A stretch of 64,000 nucleotides of DNA from Hoeflea_A sp040932035 (GTDB taxonomy: Bacteria > Pseudomonadota > Alphaproteobacteria > Rhizobiales > Rhizobiaceae): assembly GCF_040932035.1 (NCBI RefSeq), contig NZ_JBFRBB010000001.1, positions 1,054,001-1,118,000 on the forward strand. The letters run 5' to 3'. The translations under genes and the position numbers were made by a program. The notes beneath the pieces are model-generated. The model saw nothing but the letters and a program-made list of their open reading frames with translations, ran no database searches and had not been told where the DNA came from. Position 1 is the stretch's first letter. The number at the start of each line of letters is the position of its first letter. Below are positions 15,442 through 24,451 of this stretch, in pieces.

Positions 15442-17178
15442 ATGCGTAAGTATCTGCTATCCGCAGTAGCAGTCGCGGCGGTGGTCGCGGGGACGTCAGC
15501 AGCACATGCAGACGCAGCTGCGGCAAAGAAATGGATTGATCAGGAATTTCAGCCCTCAGTGCTCAGCAAGGATGAGCAGATGGCCGAAATGGAATGGTTC
15601 ATCGAGGCTGCCGAACCGTTCAAGGGCATGGAGATCAACGTTCTCTCCGAAGGCATCCCGACCCATTCCTACGAAAGCGAAGTGCTGACCAAGGCCTTCG
15701 AAGACATCACCGGCATCAAGGTGAACCACCAGATCCTTGGCGAGGGCGAAGTCGTCCAGGCCGTGCAGACCCAGATGCAGACCAAGCGGAACCTTTACGA
15801 CGCCTATGTCAACGACTCCGATCTGATCGGCACGCATTCACGCCTGCAGCTTGCCTACAACCTTTCCGACTGGATGAAGGGCGAGGGTGCTGCTGTTACC
15901 AACCCCGGCCTCGACCTTGACGATTTCATGGGCACGCAGTTCACCACCGGCCCGGACGGTGATCTCTACCAGCTGCCTGATCAGCAGTTCGCCAACCTCT
16001 ACTGGTTCCGCAAGGACTGGTTCGACCGCCCGGACCTGCAGGAAGCCTTCAAGGCCAAATACGGTTATGACCTTGGCGTTCCGGTAAACTGGTCTGCCTA
16101 TGAGGATATCGCCGAGTTCTTTTCCAAGGACGTCAAGAACATCGATGGTGTCGATATCTTCGGCCACATGGACTACGGCAAGCGCGCACCGGACCTCGGC
16201 TGGCGCATGACCGACGCGTGGCTTTCCATGGCCGGCGCCGGCTCCAAGGGCGAGCCGAACGGTATCCCGATCGACGAATGGGGTATCCGCATGGAAGAGG
16301 GCACCTGTAACCCCGTCGGCGCATCTGTGTCACGCGGCGGCGCGGCAAACGGCCCTGCGGCAGTCTATGCGATCCGCAAGTGGGACGAATGGCTTCGCAA
16401 CTATGCGCCTCCAGGAGCCGCCTCGTTCGACTTCTACCAGTCGCTGCCGGCGCTCAGCCAGGGCAATGTTGCCCAGCAGATATTCTGGTACACGGCCTTT
16501 ACCGCCGACATGGTGAAGCCGAAATCGGAAGGCAACAACACGGTTGATGATGACGGTAATCCGTTGTGGCGCATGGCCCCGTCGCCGCACGGCCCCTACT
16601 GGGAAGACGGCCAGAAGGTCGGTTATCAGGACGTCGGTTCCTGGACGATCCTGAAATCGACGCCGGTTGATCGTGCCAAGGCTGCATGGCTCTACGCCCA
16701 GTTCGTGGTCTCCAAGACCGTCGATGTGAAGAAGTCCCATGTGGGTCTCACCTTCATCCGCGACAGCTCGGTCAACCACGAATCCTTTTCAGAGCGCGCT
16801 CCCAAGCTCGGCGGCCTGATCGAGTTCTACCGCTCGCCTGACCGTGTTGCCTGGTCGCCGACCGGCATCAACGTGCCCGACTATCCGAAGCTCGCCCAGA
16901 TCTGGTGGCAGCAGATCGGCGATGTCAACTCCGGCGCCTTCACGCCGCAGGAGGCTATGGACCGGCTGGCCGAGGAGATGGACATCACCATGGCCCGCAT
17001 GCAGGCCGCCGACGAGCAGGCCAATGTCTATGGCGGTTGCGGACCGCGCCTGAATGACGAGAAGGATGCGGCCTTCTGGTACGAAAATGGTGGCGCCAAG
17101 CCGCCGCTGGAGAATGAAAAGCCGCAGGGCAAGACGGTCAAATATGAAGACCTCGTCGCCCGCTGGGCTTCCCAGTAA
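15442..17178 (+). CDS. ABC transporter substrate-binding protein, glycerol/carbohydrate type (GlpV-like)
   Basis: 578 residues from the ATG at 15442 behind GGGAGGTGAAGAG. Residues 1-24 form a Sec signal peptide ending AHA-D. The large size, with IDQEFQPSVLSKDEQMAEM at the mature N-terminus, matches the unusually long family 1 solute-binding proteins of rhizobial glycerol importers. The following ATPase pair, permease pair and DUF2160 gene support that assignment. In the described glpSTPQV loci the binding-protein gene comes last; here it is first. A hairpin at 17221-17242 separates it from the ATPases. Other polyols are possible ligands. Confidence 0.75.
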   Translation: MRKYLLSAVAVAAVVAGTSAAHADAAAAKKWIDQEFQPSVLSKDEQMAEMEWFIEAAEPFKGMEINVLSEGIPTHSYESEVLTKAFEDITGIKVNHQILGEGEVVQAVQTQMQTKRNLYDAYVNDSDLIGTHSRLQLAYNLSDWMKGEGAAVTNPGLDLDDFMGTQFTTGPDGDLYQLPDQQFANLYWFRKDWFDRPDLQEAFKAKYGYDLGVPVNWSAYEDIAEFFSKDVKNIDGVDIFGHMDYGKRAPDLGWRMTDAWLSMAGAGSKGEPNGIPIDEWGIRMEEGTCNPVGASVSRGGAANGPAAVYAIRKWDEWLRNYAPPGAASFDFYQSLPALSQGNVAQQIFWYTAFTADMVKPKSEGNNTVDDDGNPLWRMAPSPHGPYWEDGQKVGYQDVGSWTILKSTPVDRAKAAWLYAQFVVSKTVDVKKSHVGLTFIRDSSVNHESFSERAPKLGGLIEFYRSPDRVAWSPTGINVPDYPKLAQIWWQQIGDVNSGAFTPQEAMDRLAEEMDITMARMQAADEQANVYGGCGPRLNDEKDAAFWYENGGAKPPLENEKPQGKTVKYEDLVARWASQ

Positions 17179-17220
17179 GTATTCTCCCTGTCGTGCCCAC
17201 ATTTCCTCCGGGCCGACCTG

Positions 17221-17242
17221 GCCGGGACCCTTGGGTCCCGGC
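17221..17242 (+). terminator. Perfect GC-rich hairpin between binding protein and ATPase genes
   Basis: GCCGGGACCC and GGGTCCCGGC pair perfectly over 10 bases around a TT loop, followed by TTATTT. Such stems often stabilise the 3' end of binding-protein mRNA or cause partial termination, giving more binding protein than membrane components. The stem is seen; the role is inferred. Confidence 0.7.
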
Positions 17243-17317
17243 TTATTTCCAAAAGTGAATTTTCCGAACGGAAAGCGCCAGCGTGGATATCCGTCCACCG
17301 CCGAAAGATACGCGAAT

Positions 17318-18382
17318 ATGGCCCTTGAACTCAGAAACGTAACAAAGCGCGTCGGCCTCGACACCCATATCAAGGAAACGAACCTTCGTCTGGAGCCCGG
17401 GCAGTTCAATGTCCTGCTCGGCGAAACCGGAGCCGGAAAGACTTCGCTCATCAAGTTGATGGCCGGCCTTGACCGGGTGTCCTCCGGGCAGATCGTCATG
17501 GACGGCCGCGACGTCACGGACCTGACGACCCAGAAGCGCAATATCAGCCTGGTCCACCAGTTCTTCGTCAACTATCCGCATATGACGGTTTTCGACAACA
17601 TCGCCTCGCCCCTGAAGATCGCCGGAATGGCGAAATCCGAAATTCAAGGGCGGGTAGAGGAAGCCGCCGATATACTGCAACTCCGCCCGATGCTGAATCG
17701 CCGGCCGAGCGAATTGTCGGGCGGTCAGCAGCAGCGCACCGCGCTTGCCCGCGCCATCGCCAAGGAAAGCAACGCGGTGTTTCTGGACGAGCCGCTCGCC
17801 AATCTCGATTACAAGCTGCGCGAGGAATTGCGCGACCAGTTGCCGGAACTCTTTGCCGGACGGGGCGCCGTCGTTGTCTATGCGACCTCGGAACCCGAGG
17901 AAGCCCTTCTGCTCGGCGGCTATACCTGCCTGATGGATGACGGCAGAGTCACGCAATTCGGCCGCACAGCTGAGATTTACCGAAATCCGCGGGATCTCGT
18001 GTCTGCCGAGGTGTTCTCCGATCCGCCGATCAACACCGCTCCCATTCAAAAGCATGGCAATGAGGCGCGGCTCAATGCCAATGTCAGGTGGACACTTGAA
18101 GGTGCCGCTGCTGCTCTCGCCGATGGAGACTACACCGTTGCGGTGCGTCCCAACCATGTCACGCCGGTCAAACGGTCCGGCAATCTCGTTCCGATGATGG
18201 GTACCGTTCAGGTAACCGAGCTCAGCGGATCGGAAAGCAGCGCTCACTTTCTGCTTGGCGATCGGAGCTGGGTGTCGCTGGCGCCGGGCGTGCATCCATA
18301 CCACGTCGGAGAAGATCACCAGTTCTTCATGGATCCGTCCAAGTGCTTCTATTTCGCACCTGACGGCAAATTTGCAGCTTAA
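17318..18382 (+). CDS. ABC transporter ATPase, GlpS-like (lacks switch histidine)
   Basis: 354 residues from the ATG at 17318; codons upstream are in frame but unsupported. Nucleotide-binding domain: Walker A GETGAGKTS, Q-loop LVHQF, signature LSGGQQQRTALARA and Walker B AVFLDEPLANLD, all canonical. The switch region reads VVYATSEPEEALLL, with Ser where the conserved His is expected. The C-terminal ~110 residues form a TOBE-like regulatory domain. It partners with the next ATPase, which has the His but a degenerate signature. Called GlpS-like from the cluster composition. Confidence 0.8.
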   Translation: MALELRNVTKRVGLDTHIKETNLRLEPGQFNVLLGETGAGKTSLIKLMAGLDRVSSGQIVMDGRDVTDLTTQKRNISLVHQFFVNYPHMTVFDNIASPLKIAGMAKSEIQGRVEEAADILQLRPMLNRRPSELSGGQQQRTALARAIAKESNAVFLDEPLANLDYKLREELRDQLPELFAGRGAVVVYATSEPEEALLLGGYTCLMDDGRVTQFGRTAEIYRNPRDLVSAEVFSDPPINTAPIQKHGNEARLNANVRWTLEGAAAALADGDYTVAVRPNHVTPVKRSGNLVPMMGTVQVTELSGSESSAHFLLGDRSWVSLAPGVHPYHVGEDHQFFMDPSKCFYFAPDGKFAA

Positions 18383-18394
18383 GAGGCGGATACA

Positions 18395-19477
18395 ATGGCA
18401 AAGATCACACTGTCCAAGCTGCGGCACAGCTACTTTCCCGAACCCGCCGGACCGCAGGACTATGCGCTTAAAGAAATCGACCTCGATTGGGACGATGGCG
18501 GTGCCTATGCGCTGCTCGGCCCGTCCGGATGCGGGAAATCAACGCTCCTGAACATCATTTCCGGTCTGCTCGTCCCGTCGGAAGGAAACATCCTGTTCGA
18601 CGACCGCGATGTCACCAGCCTGCCGCCGGCCGAGCGCAACATTGCCCAGGTGTTTCAGTTTCCGGTGATCTACGACACGATGACGGTGTTCGACAACCTC
18701 GCTTTTCCGCTGCGCAATCGTCGCGTGGGAGAAGAAAAGGTCAAAGCGCGCGTCAACGAGATCGCCGCCATGCTCGAAGTGACCGACATGCTGCAGACCC
18801 GTGCGTCAAATCTCTCTCCGGACAACAAGCAGAAGATTTCGATGGGGCGCGGTCTTGTGCGCGACGATGTCAATGTCGTCATGTTCGATGAACCGCTGAC
18901 CGTCATCGATCCGCACCTGAAATGGAAGCTGCGCTCGAAACTCAAGGAACTGCACCAGCGTGTTCGGGCGACGATGATCTATGTCACCCATGACCAGACC
19001 GAGGCGCTGACATTTGCCGACCAGGTGGTGGTGATGCAGGAAGGTGAGATTGTCCAGATTGGAACACCCGTCGAACTGTTCGAGCGCCCGGCCCACACAT
19101 TTGTCGGCCATTTCATCGGCTCGCCGGGCATGAATGTATTGCCCTGCGAAGTTCGCAGCGGCGGCGCATTTCTGAATGGTACGGCAATCGCTCTGGAGGG
19201 GGCGATCGGCACCAATGCAACGGGCGATACGCAGATCGGCATCCGCCCGGAATTCGTATCGCTCGGTAAAACCGGGCTTGAGGCAAAGGTCCGAAAGGTT
19301 GCCGATGTCGGCCGCCATAATGTCGTCGAGGCAATGGTTGGTGAAACGCGCGTCAACGCGATCGTCGAAGGCGCAGCACCCGCGCAGGGCGAAACCGTGC
19401 ACCTGAATTTCCAGCCGGCCCAGACCCGCCTTTACAGCGACGGCTGGATCGCAACCGAGCCGGGGGAGGCAGCCTGA
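18395..19477 (+). CDS. ABC transporter ATPase, GlpT-like (degenerate signature motif)
   Basis: 360 residues. Walker A GPSGCGKST, Q-loop VFQFP, Walker B VVMFDEPLTVIDP and switch YVTHDQTEA are canonical. The signature motif, however, reads LSPDNKQKISMGRGL instead of LSGGQ. A TOBE-like domain follows residue ~240. Paired with the preceding ATPase it would form a heterodimer with one complete and one degenerate ATP site. It lies 12 bases after the first ATPase and overlaps the permease start. Confidence 0.8.
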   Translation: MAKITLSKLRHSYFPEPAGPQDYALKEIDLDWDDGGAYALLGPSGCGKSTLLNIISGLLVPSEGNILFDDRDVTSLPPAERNIAQVFQFPVIYDTMTVFDNLAFPLRNRRVGEEKVKARVNEIAAMLEVTDMLQTRASNLSPDNKQKISMGRGLVRDDVNVVMFDEPLTVIDPHLKWKLRSKLKELHQRVRATMIYVTHDQTEALTFADQVVVMQEGEIVQIGTPVELFERPAHTFVGHFIGSPGMNVLPCEVRSGGAFLNGTAIALEGAIGTNATGDTQIGIRPEFVSLGKTGLEAKVRKVADVGRHNVVEAMVGETRVNAIVEGAAPAQGETVHLNFQPAQTRLYSDGWIATEPGEAA

Positions 19478-20340
19478 TGAAAACCGAATATCAAAGAGCC
19501 TGGCTGTTCGTCACACCCGTCCTGCTGCTTGTCGCCTTCAATGCGCTCATTCCGATGATGACGGTGGTGAACTACTCCGTCCAGGAAACCTTCGGCGACA
19601 ATCTGTTCTTCTGGCAGGGCCTCGACTGGTTCGAGAAACTGTTGAATTCGGACCGGTTCCATGCCGCCCTTGGCCGTCAGTTCCTGTTCACCGGCATCAT
19701 CCTCGCAATCGAGGTTCCGCTCGGCGTCATCATCGCGCTGGCAATGCCGCGAAAGGGGTTCTGGGTGCCGGTGTGCCTGGTCACCATGGCGCTTCCGATG
19801 CTCATTCCGTGGAATGTTGTCGGCGCCATGTGGAACATCTTCACGCTGCCCGATATCGGCCTCCTCGGCTATTTCATGAACCATACGCTGGGTGTGAACT
19901 ACAACATGACCCAGGATCCGCTGGCTGCCTGGGTCACCATCATTGTCATGGATGTCTGGCACTGGACGTCGCTTGTGGTGCTGCTGAGCTACGCGGGTCT
20001 GGTCTCCATTCCCGATGCCTATTACCAGGCCGCCAAGATCGATGGGGCGTCCAGCTGGTCGGTGTTCCGTTACATCCAGCTTCCCAAGATGAAACAGGTG
20101 CTGACCATCGCCATACTGCTGCGCTTCATGGACAGCTTCAACATCTACACCGAACCCTTCGTTCTGACCGGTGGCGGACCCGGCAACTCAACGACATTGC
20201 TGTCCATTGACCTCGTCAAGATCGCCCTCGGCCAGTTCGACCTCGGTCCGGCAGCCGCCATGTCGCTCATCTATTTCGCAATCACACTCCTGGTCTCGTG
20301 GCTCTTCTACACGCTGATGACCAGAAACGATGCCCGTTAA
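19477..20340 (+). CDS. ABC transporter permease, GlpP-like
   Basis: 287 residues with six hydrophobic segments, the first at LFVTPVLLLVAFNALIP. The cytoplasmic coupling (EAA) loop is visible as YYQAAKIDGASSWSVFRYIQLP. It belongs to the carbohydrate-type (MalF-like) permeases. Its start codon shares the last base of the preceding ATPase stop. It forms the membrane channel with the next permease. Confidence 0.85.
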   Translation: MKTEYQRAWLFVTPVLLLVAFNALIPMMTVVNYSVQETFGDNLFFWQGLDWFEKLLNSDRFHAALGRQFLFTGIILAIEVPLGVIIALAMPRKGFWVPVCLVTMALPMLIPWNVVGAMWNIFTLPDIGLLGYFMNHTLGVNYNMTQDPLAAWVTIIVMDVWHWTSLVVLLSYAGLVSIPDAYYQAAKIDGASSWSVFRYIQLPKMKQVLTIAILLRFMDSFNIYTEPFVLTGGGPGNSTTLLSIDLVKIALGQFDLGPAAAMSLIYFAITLLVSWLFYTLMTRNDAR

Positions 20341-20351
20341 GGTAAGGACAG

Positions 20352-21149
20352 ATGCAGAAAAGAAGCCTTATACCAATCATCTACATCCTTTTCCTGCTTT
20401 TGCCGATCTACTGGCTGGTGGCGATGAGCTTCAAGACGACGGGCGAGATCCTGTCCGGCTTCTCGCTGTTCCCGCAGACCTGGACCTTCGACAATTACCG
20501 GGTGATCTTCACCGATCCGACCTGGTACTGGGGCTACATCAATTCGATCATCTATGTGTCCCTCAATACGGTCATATCGGTTGTCGTTGCACTTCCCGCA
20601 GCTTACGCATTTTCCCGCTACAACTTTCTCGGCGGCAAGCAGCTCTTCTTCTGGCTTCTGACAAACCGGATGGCGCCTGCGGCCGTTTTCGCGTTGCCGT
20701 TTTTCCAGCTCTATTCCGCCGTCGGCCTGTTCGATACCCATCTGGCTGTGGCGCTCGCCCACTGCCTGTTCAACATTCCGCTGGCGGTATGGATTTTGGA
20801 AGGCTTCATGAGCGGCGTGCCCAAGGAACTCGATGAAACGGCCTATGTGGACGGCTATTCCTTTCCGCGGTTCTTCATCCGGATCTTTCTGCCGGCGATC
20901 AGTTCCGGCGTCGGAGTGGCGGCCTTCTTCTGCTTCATGTTTTCCTGGGTTGAATTGCTGCTGGCCAAGACGCTGACGGCCGTTGCCGCCAAGCCGATCG
21001 CCGCTACCATGACCAAAACCGCATCGAGTGCCGGTTATGAGCTGGGGCTTCTGGCCGCCGCCGGAACCCTGACGATCATTCCGGGTGCCATCGTCATCTA
21101 CTTCGTCCGCAACTATATAGCCAAGGGCTTTGCCCTGGGGAGGGTCTGA
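20352..21149 (+). CDS. ABC transporter permease, GlpQ-like
   Basis: 265 residues, six membrane segments, MalG-like. The coupling loop ELDETAYVDGYSFPRFFIRIFLP is clear, and the N-terminus RSLIPIIYILFLLLPIYWLVAMSFK is typical. It begins 11 bases after GlpP and its stop shares bases with the start of the DUF2160 gene. Confidence 0.85.
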   Translation: MQKRSLIPIIYILFLLLPIYWLVAMSFKTTGEILSGFSLFPQTWTFDNYRVIFTDPTWYWGYINSIIYVSLNTVISVVVALPAAYAFSRYNFLGGKQLFFWLLTNRMAPAAVFALPFFQLYSAVGLFDTHLAVALAHCLFNIPLAVWILEGFMSGVPKELDETAYVDGYSFPRFFIRIFLPAISSGVGVAAFFCFMFSWVELLLAKTLTAVAAKPIAATMTKTASSAGYELGLLAAAGTLTIIPGAIVIYFVRNYIAKGFALGRV

Positions 21150-21427
21150 TGCTGAGCTGGATGGCATGGACATGGCCGACGGCCCTGGTCTTCATCGGAA
21201 TCTTTATGGCCATGGGCGTATTGACGGTTCTGGAAATCCGTTACCCGGGAGGCGCGGAGCGCAAGGGCGTTTTTGGTCTTGTGACCACCCGCGGAGACCG
21301 GCTGTTCATCTCGCTGTTGGGAACCGTCTACATATTCCTCGCCTGGCTCGGCATCATGGGCATGCCGCTGTGGGCGCCGCTCGGGCTCAGCATCGCCTGG
21401 GGCGTGTTCTGTTTCTGGAAAGTGTGA
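21149..21427 (+). CDS. DUF2160 small membrane protein of the glycerol-type importer
   Basis: 92 residues with three hydrophobic segments, including ALVFIGIFMAMGVLTVLEI and LFISLLGTVYIFLAWLGIM. Between the last two segments is GVFGLVTTRGDRLF. Size, topology and position after the second permease match the DUF2160 protein found in rhizobial glycerol ABC loci. Its role there is unresolved. It is translationally coupled to GlpQ. Confidence 0.8.
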   Translation: MLSWMAWTWPTALVFIGIFMAMGVLTVLEIRYPGGAERKGVFGLVTTRGDRLFISLLGTVYIFLAWLGIMGMPLWAPLGLSIAWGVFCFWKV

Positions 21428-21552
21428 GAATCGAGTGCCGCTTCGCGCGCCTCTCCCCGATAATCAATAGGGCGGAAAAATATGCCTTGGAAAAACGAAA
21501 GATTTAGTATTTAGTGGTGCGACGCGCGGTTTGTCTTGGGACGGGATGATTG

Positions 21553-21948
21553 ATGAGACAAAAGAAGAAAGCTGAATTTCTGACTGAAGTCGAGCTTGAA
21601 TTCATGACCCGTCTTTGGGAAATCGGCGAGGGGACCGTGCGTGATGTCCTGGCCAAACTGGCTCCGGGACGCGATCTGGCCTACACGTCAGCGGCGACGA
21701 TTATGAGAATCCTTGAGCAAAAAGGATTCGTTACCAGCACCAAACAGGGCAAGACATTCGTCTACAGGGCGTTGCTCACCAAGGACGCCTATCAATCCCG
21801 ATCCTTGAAGGACCTTTCCGAAAAACTGTTCGACAACACGCCGGCATCGCTCGTTGCCCGGTTGGTCGACGACAATGATCTTTCGAAGGATGCGCTGAAC
21901 GAGATCCGTGAACTGCTCGATAGGAGGTTGAAAAATGATACCGACTAG
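21553..21948 (+). CDS. BlaI/MecI/CopY-family transcriptional repressor
   Basis: 131 residues from the ATG at 21553; a TTG lies one codon upstream. The N-terminal winged helix (LTEVELEFMTRLWEIGEGTVRDVL, then AYTSAATIMRILEQKGFV) is the BlaI/MecI pattern. The C-terminal helices (KLFDNTPASLVARLVDD) give the dimerisation domain. Such repressors are inactivated by a partner M56 metalloprotease, encoded here immediately downstream with a 14-base overlap. No beta-lactamase or copper ATPase gene is adjacent, so the target is unknown. Confidence 0.88.
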   Translation: MRQKKKAEFLTEVELEFMTRLWEIGEGTVRDVLAKLAPGRDLAYTSAATIMRILEQKGFVTSTKQGKTFVYRALLTKDAYQSRSLKDLSEKLFDNTPASLVARLVDDNDLSKDALNEIRELLDRRLKNDTD

Positions 21949-23077
21949 CGCCGTTCTTGACGCCTATCTCAACTTTAACATCCTGCTCGCCTTTGTCTTC
22001 GGTCTGTGGCTCCTCGCGCGTTTTATTCTCAACCGGCTGGGCATGAAACATGCCTATGTTACCCAGTTGCGCCTGCTGAACGGCCTGTTTCTTGCCGTAG
22101 CGCTAAGCCCGGTTTTTGTTCTCTGTTTCGGCCTGATATCGAAAACAGGCGTGCTTTCACCGGATGTCCCGGTGACACTGTCCGACATTATCGTCGCCCA
22201 GTATTTGCAGGGCCGCTTTGAGATGAACCCGTCACAGTTGGAAGCGTTTCTCGGCCTTCGCAACAGCATGACCAGCGATCTGTTCAACCTCAACAACCAG
22301 CTTGGCATCATTGTTTCTGCTTTCCTGCTGTCCGGAATGTTGTTTTTTGCAGCGCGCCTGGCAATCAGCATCTACCGGCTGCACAGGATTATCGACAACA
22401 GCTATGTCTGGCGCCGCTTCGGTCGTCTTCATCTGTTGTTGTCGGATACCACCCGGGTACCGTTCTCCACGCGCACACTGCGCAAACGCTTCGTTGTCAT
22501 TCCAACGAGCATGCTTGCCGACGGAGAGGACCTGAAGATCGCACTGGGTCACGAACTCCAGCATTTGCGCCAGTCGGACATTGAGTGGGAACTGGCGCTC
22601 GAGTTTTTGAAACCCGTCTTCTTCTGGAACCCGGTCTACTACATCTGGAAGCGTCAGGTTGAGCATCTGCGCGAACTGTCCTGCGATCAGCAGGTGATCG
22701 CCCGCAACCGCTATGATGTGGAAGCCTATTGCCGTTGCCTGCTGAGAGTTTGCCAGAACAGCCTGCGCCGTGACCATCTGTTCTCCGTATCGCTGCCCAA
22801 AGTTGCCCTCTTCAAGCCCGACCGTTCGCTGTTTGGCCGGACACCGGCAATCCTGCTGCGCCATCGGCTGGTTTCGCTGTTTGAAGGCAAGGTCGACAAG
22901 AACCGCAAATCGGCTCTTGTCTGCCTGATGATACCGCTGCTTGCTGTCGTCGGTGCCGCAACAGTCGCGATCCAGAAGCCCAATGACTGGAGCCAGGACA
23001 GGATCATGTTGTCGACCATCATCAATCTGGAACGCCTGGCAGAACGGAATGATGTCGTGCCAATGCTGAACCAGTAG
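21935..23077 (+). CDS. BlaR1-like M56 family membrane metallopeptidase
   Basis: 380 residues. Hydrophobic segments flank a cytoplasmic zinc-protease region with HELQHLRQ (HExxH) near residue 208 and a likely third-ligand Glu in HLRELSCDQQVI. A final membrane segment, SALVCLMIPLLAVVGAATVA, is followed by only ~35 residues. The penicillin-binding sensor domain of true BlaR1 is therefore absent. It presumably cleaves the co-encoded BlaI-type repressor on an unknown signal. Confidence 0.85.
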   Translation: MIPTSAVLDAYLNFNILLAFVFGLWLLARFILNRLGMKHAYVTQLRLLNGLFLAVALSPVFVLCFGLISKTGVLSPDVPVTLSDIIVAQYLQGRFEMNPSQLEAFLGLRNSMTSDLFNLNNQLGIIVSAFLLSGMLFFAARLAISIYRLHRIIDNSYVWRRFGRLHLLLSDTTRVPFSTRTLRKRFVVIPTSMLADGEDLKIALGHELQHLRQSDIEWELALEFLKPVFFWNPVYYIWKRQVEHLRELSCDQQVIARNRYDVEAYCRCLLRVCQNSLRRDHLFSVSLPKVALFKPDRSLFGRTPAILLRHRLVSLFEGKVDKNRKSALVCLMIPLLAVVGAATVAIQKPNDWSQDRIMLSTIINLERLAERNDVVPMLNQ

Positions 23078-23106
23078 GGCTGCGCTTCCACCATTCTGGC
23101 GTTTGG

Positions 23107-23122
23107 GCGGGCTTCGGCCCGC
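23107..23122. terminator. Hairpin between convergent genes
   Basis: GCGGGC-TTCG-GCCCGC forms a perfect 6-base stem with a stable TTCG loop, 30 bases after the M56 stop and 6 bases before the DctM stop on the other strand. Probably a bidirectional terminator, although the T-run is weak. Confidence 0.55.
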
Positions 23123-23127
23123 ACAAT

Positions 23128-24441
23128 TTACATTCTTCCGGGCAAAAACAGCGTGATTGCCGGAATCAGTACGAGGAGCGCCAGGCGGAAAATGTCGGCG
23201 ACCCAGAACGGCGTGACGCCCCTGAATATGGTCGCTGTGGTTACGTCGCCAACGACGCCCTTCAATATGAAGACGTTGAGGCCGACCGGCGGCGTGATCA
23301 GGCTGATTTCCGTGACGACCACGACAATGATGCCGAACCAGACCGGGTCATAGCCAAGCGACATGACCAGCGGGAAGAAGATCGGCACCGTCAGGAGCAG
23401 CATGGAGAGGCTCTCGAAAACGCAGCCGAGGATAATGTAGATCGCCAGGATCATCGCCATGACCATGAAGGGCGAAACGGCGTTGACCGTCACGATCTCG
23501 ATCAGCGCTTCCGGCAGACCTGCCAGGTTGACGAAATTGGAAAAGATCTGTGCGCCGATCAGCACCGCGAAGAGCGCCGCGGCTGTGGATGCGGTTTCTT
23601 TCAATACGCCAAGCGTAGCCCGGAAGCTTAGATTGCCCCGGGAAAGTGCGATCAGGAATGCGCCCATTGCACCCATGCCGGCTGCTTCAGTCGGTGAGAA
23701 GGTCAGATGGATCGGGTAGAAATCCAGCGCACCGTAGAGCCCGCCGATCACCAGGAAAAACAGCACCAGCACCGCCCACACGCCCTTGACCGCGCGCAGG
23801 CGCTCGCGCCAGTGCACGCGTCCGGCCGCAGGGCCGGCTTCCGGATTCCTGTGAACCGTCCAGCGCACAGCGAAGAGATAGAACAGAATGCCAAGCAGGC
23901 CCGGAATGACGCCGGCGATGAACAGTTTGCCAATCGAGGTTTCGGTCAGAAGGCCATAGATCACCAGGATCACCGAAGGCGGGATCAGGATGCCGAGCGT
24001 TCCGCCGGCGGCAATCGAAGCCGTGGAGAGTTCGTCCGAATAGCCGAAACGGCGCATTTCCGGCATCGCCACTTTCGACATGGTTGCGGCTGTCGCCAGC
24101 GACGAGCCGCATATCGCAGAAAAACCGCCGCAGGCGACGACCGTCGCCATTGCCAGCCCGCCGCGCATGTGGCCGAGAAAGGCGTGGGACACGACGTAGA
24201 GCTCTCGGCTGAGGCCGCCTTTGCTGACGAACAACCCCATCAGGATGAACAGCGGAACGACGGACAGTCCATAGTCCTGGGCCGTGTCCATGATCTGGCG
24301 TCCGACCATCGACATGGCGCCGTTAAAGCCGCGTATGTGGATATAGCCGAGCGTGCCAACGAGGCCCATGGCAAAGACGATGGGCATACGGATGAGAACG
24401 AGAATGAGGACTGCGGCAAAACCAAATAGGGCGAGTGTCAT
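23128..24441 (-). CDS. dctM: TRAP transporter large permease (DctM)
   Basis: 437 residues with about 12 hydrophobic segments in the DctM order. Characteristic features are a Gly-rich start FGFAAVLILVLIRMPIVFAMG, SAICGSSLATAATMSKVAMPEM, and the end segment FGIIVVVVTEISLITPPVGLNVF. DctM is the sodium-coupled transport subunit. It is the last gene of the dctP-Q-M run, which lies downstream of a P450 gene on the same strand. The substrate is likely an organic anion and possibly the P450 substrate (inference). Confidence 0.92.
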   Translation of the reverse strand: MTLALFGFAAVLILVLIRMPIVFAMGLVGTLGYIHIRGFNGAMSMVGRQIMDTAQDYGLSVVPLFILMGLFVSKGGLSRELYVVSHAFLGHMRGGLAMATVVACGGFSAICGSSLATAATMSKVAMPEMRRFGYSDELSTASIAAGGTLGILIPPSVILVIYGLLTETSIGKLFIAGVIPGLLGILFYLFAVRWTVHRNPEAGPAAGRVHWRERLRAVKGVWAVLVLFFLVIGGLYGALDFYPIHLTFSPTEAAGMGAMGAFLIALSRGNLSFRATLGVLKETASTAAALFAVLIGAQIFSNFVNLAGLPEALIEIVTVNAVSPFMVMAMILAIYIILGCVFESLSMLLLTVPIFFPLVMSLGYDPVWFGIIVVVVTEISLITPPVGLNVFILKGVVGDVTTATIFRGVTPFWVADIFRLALLVLIPAITLFLPGRM

Positions 24442-24451
24442 GGGAGATCTT

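Noticed and set aside
17243..18427. 394-codon reverse-strand open frame
   Set aside because: It is the shadow of the first ABC ATPase gene, which carries all nucleotide-binding motifs.
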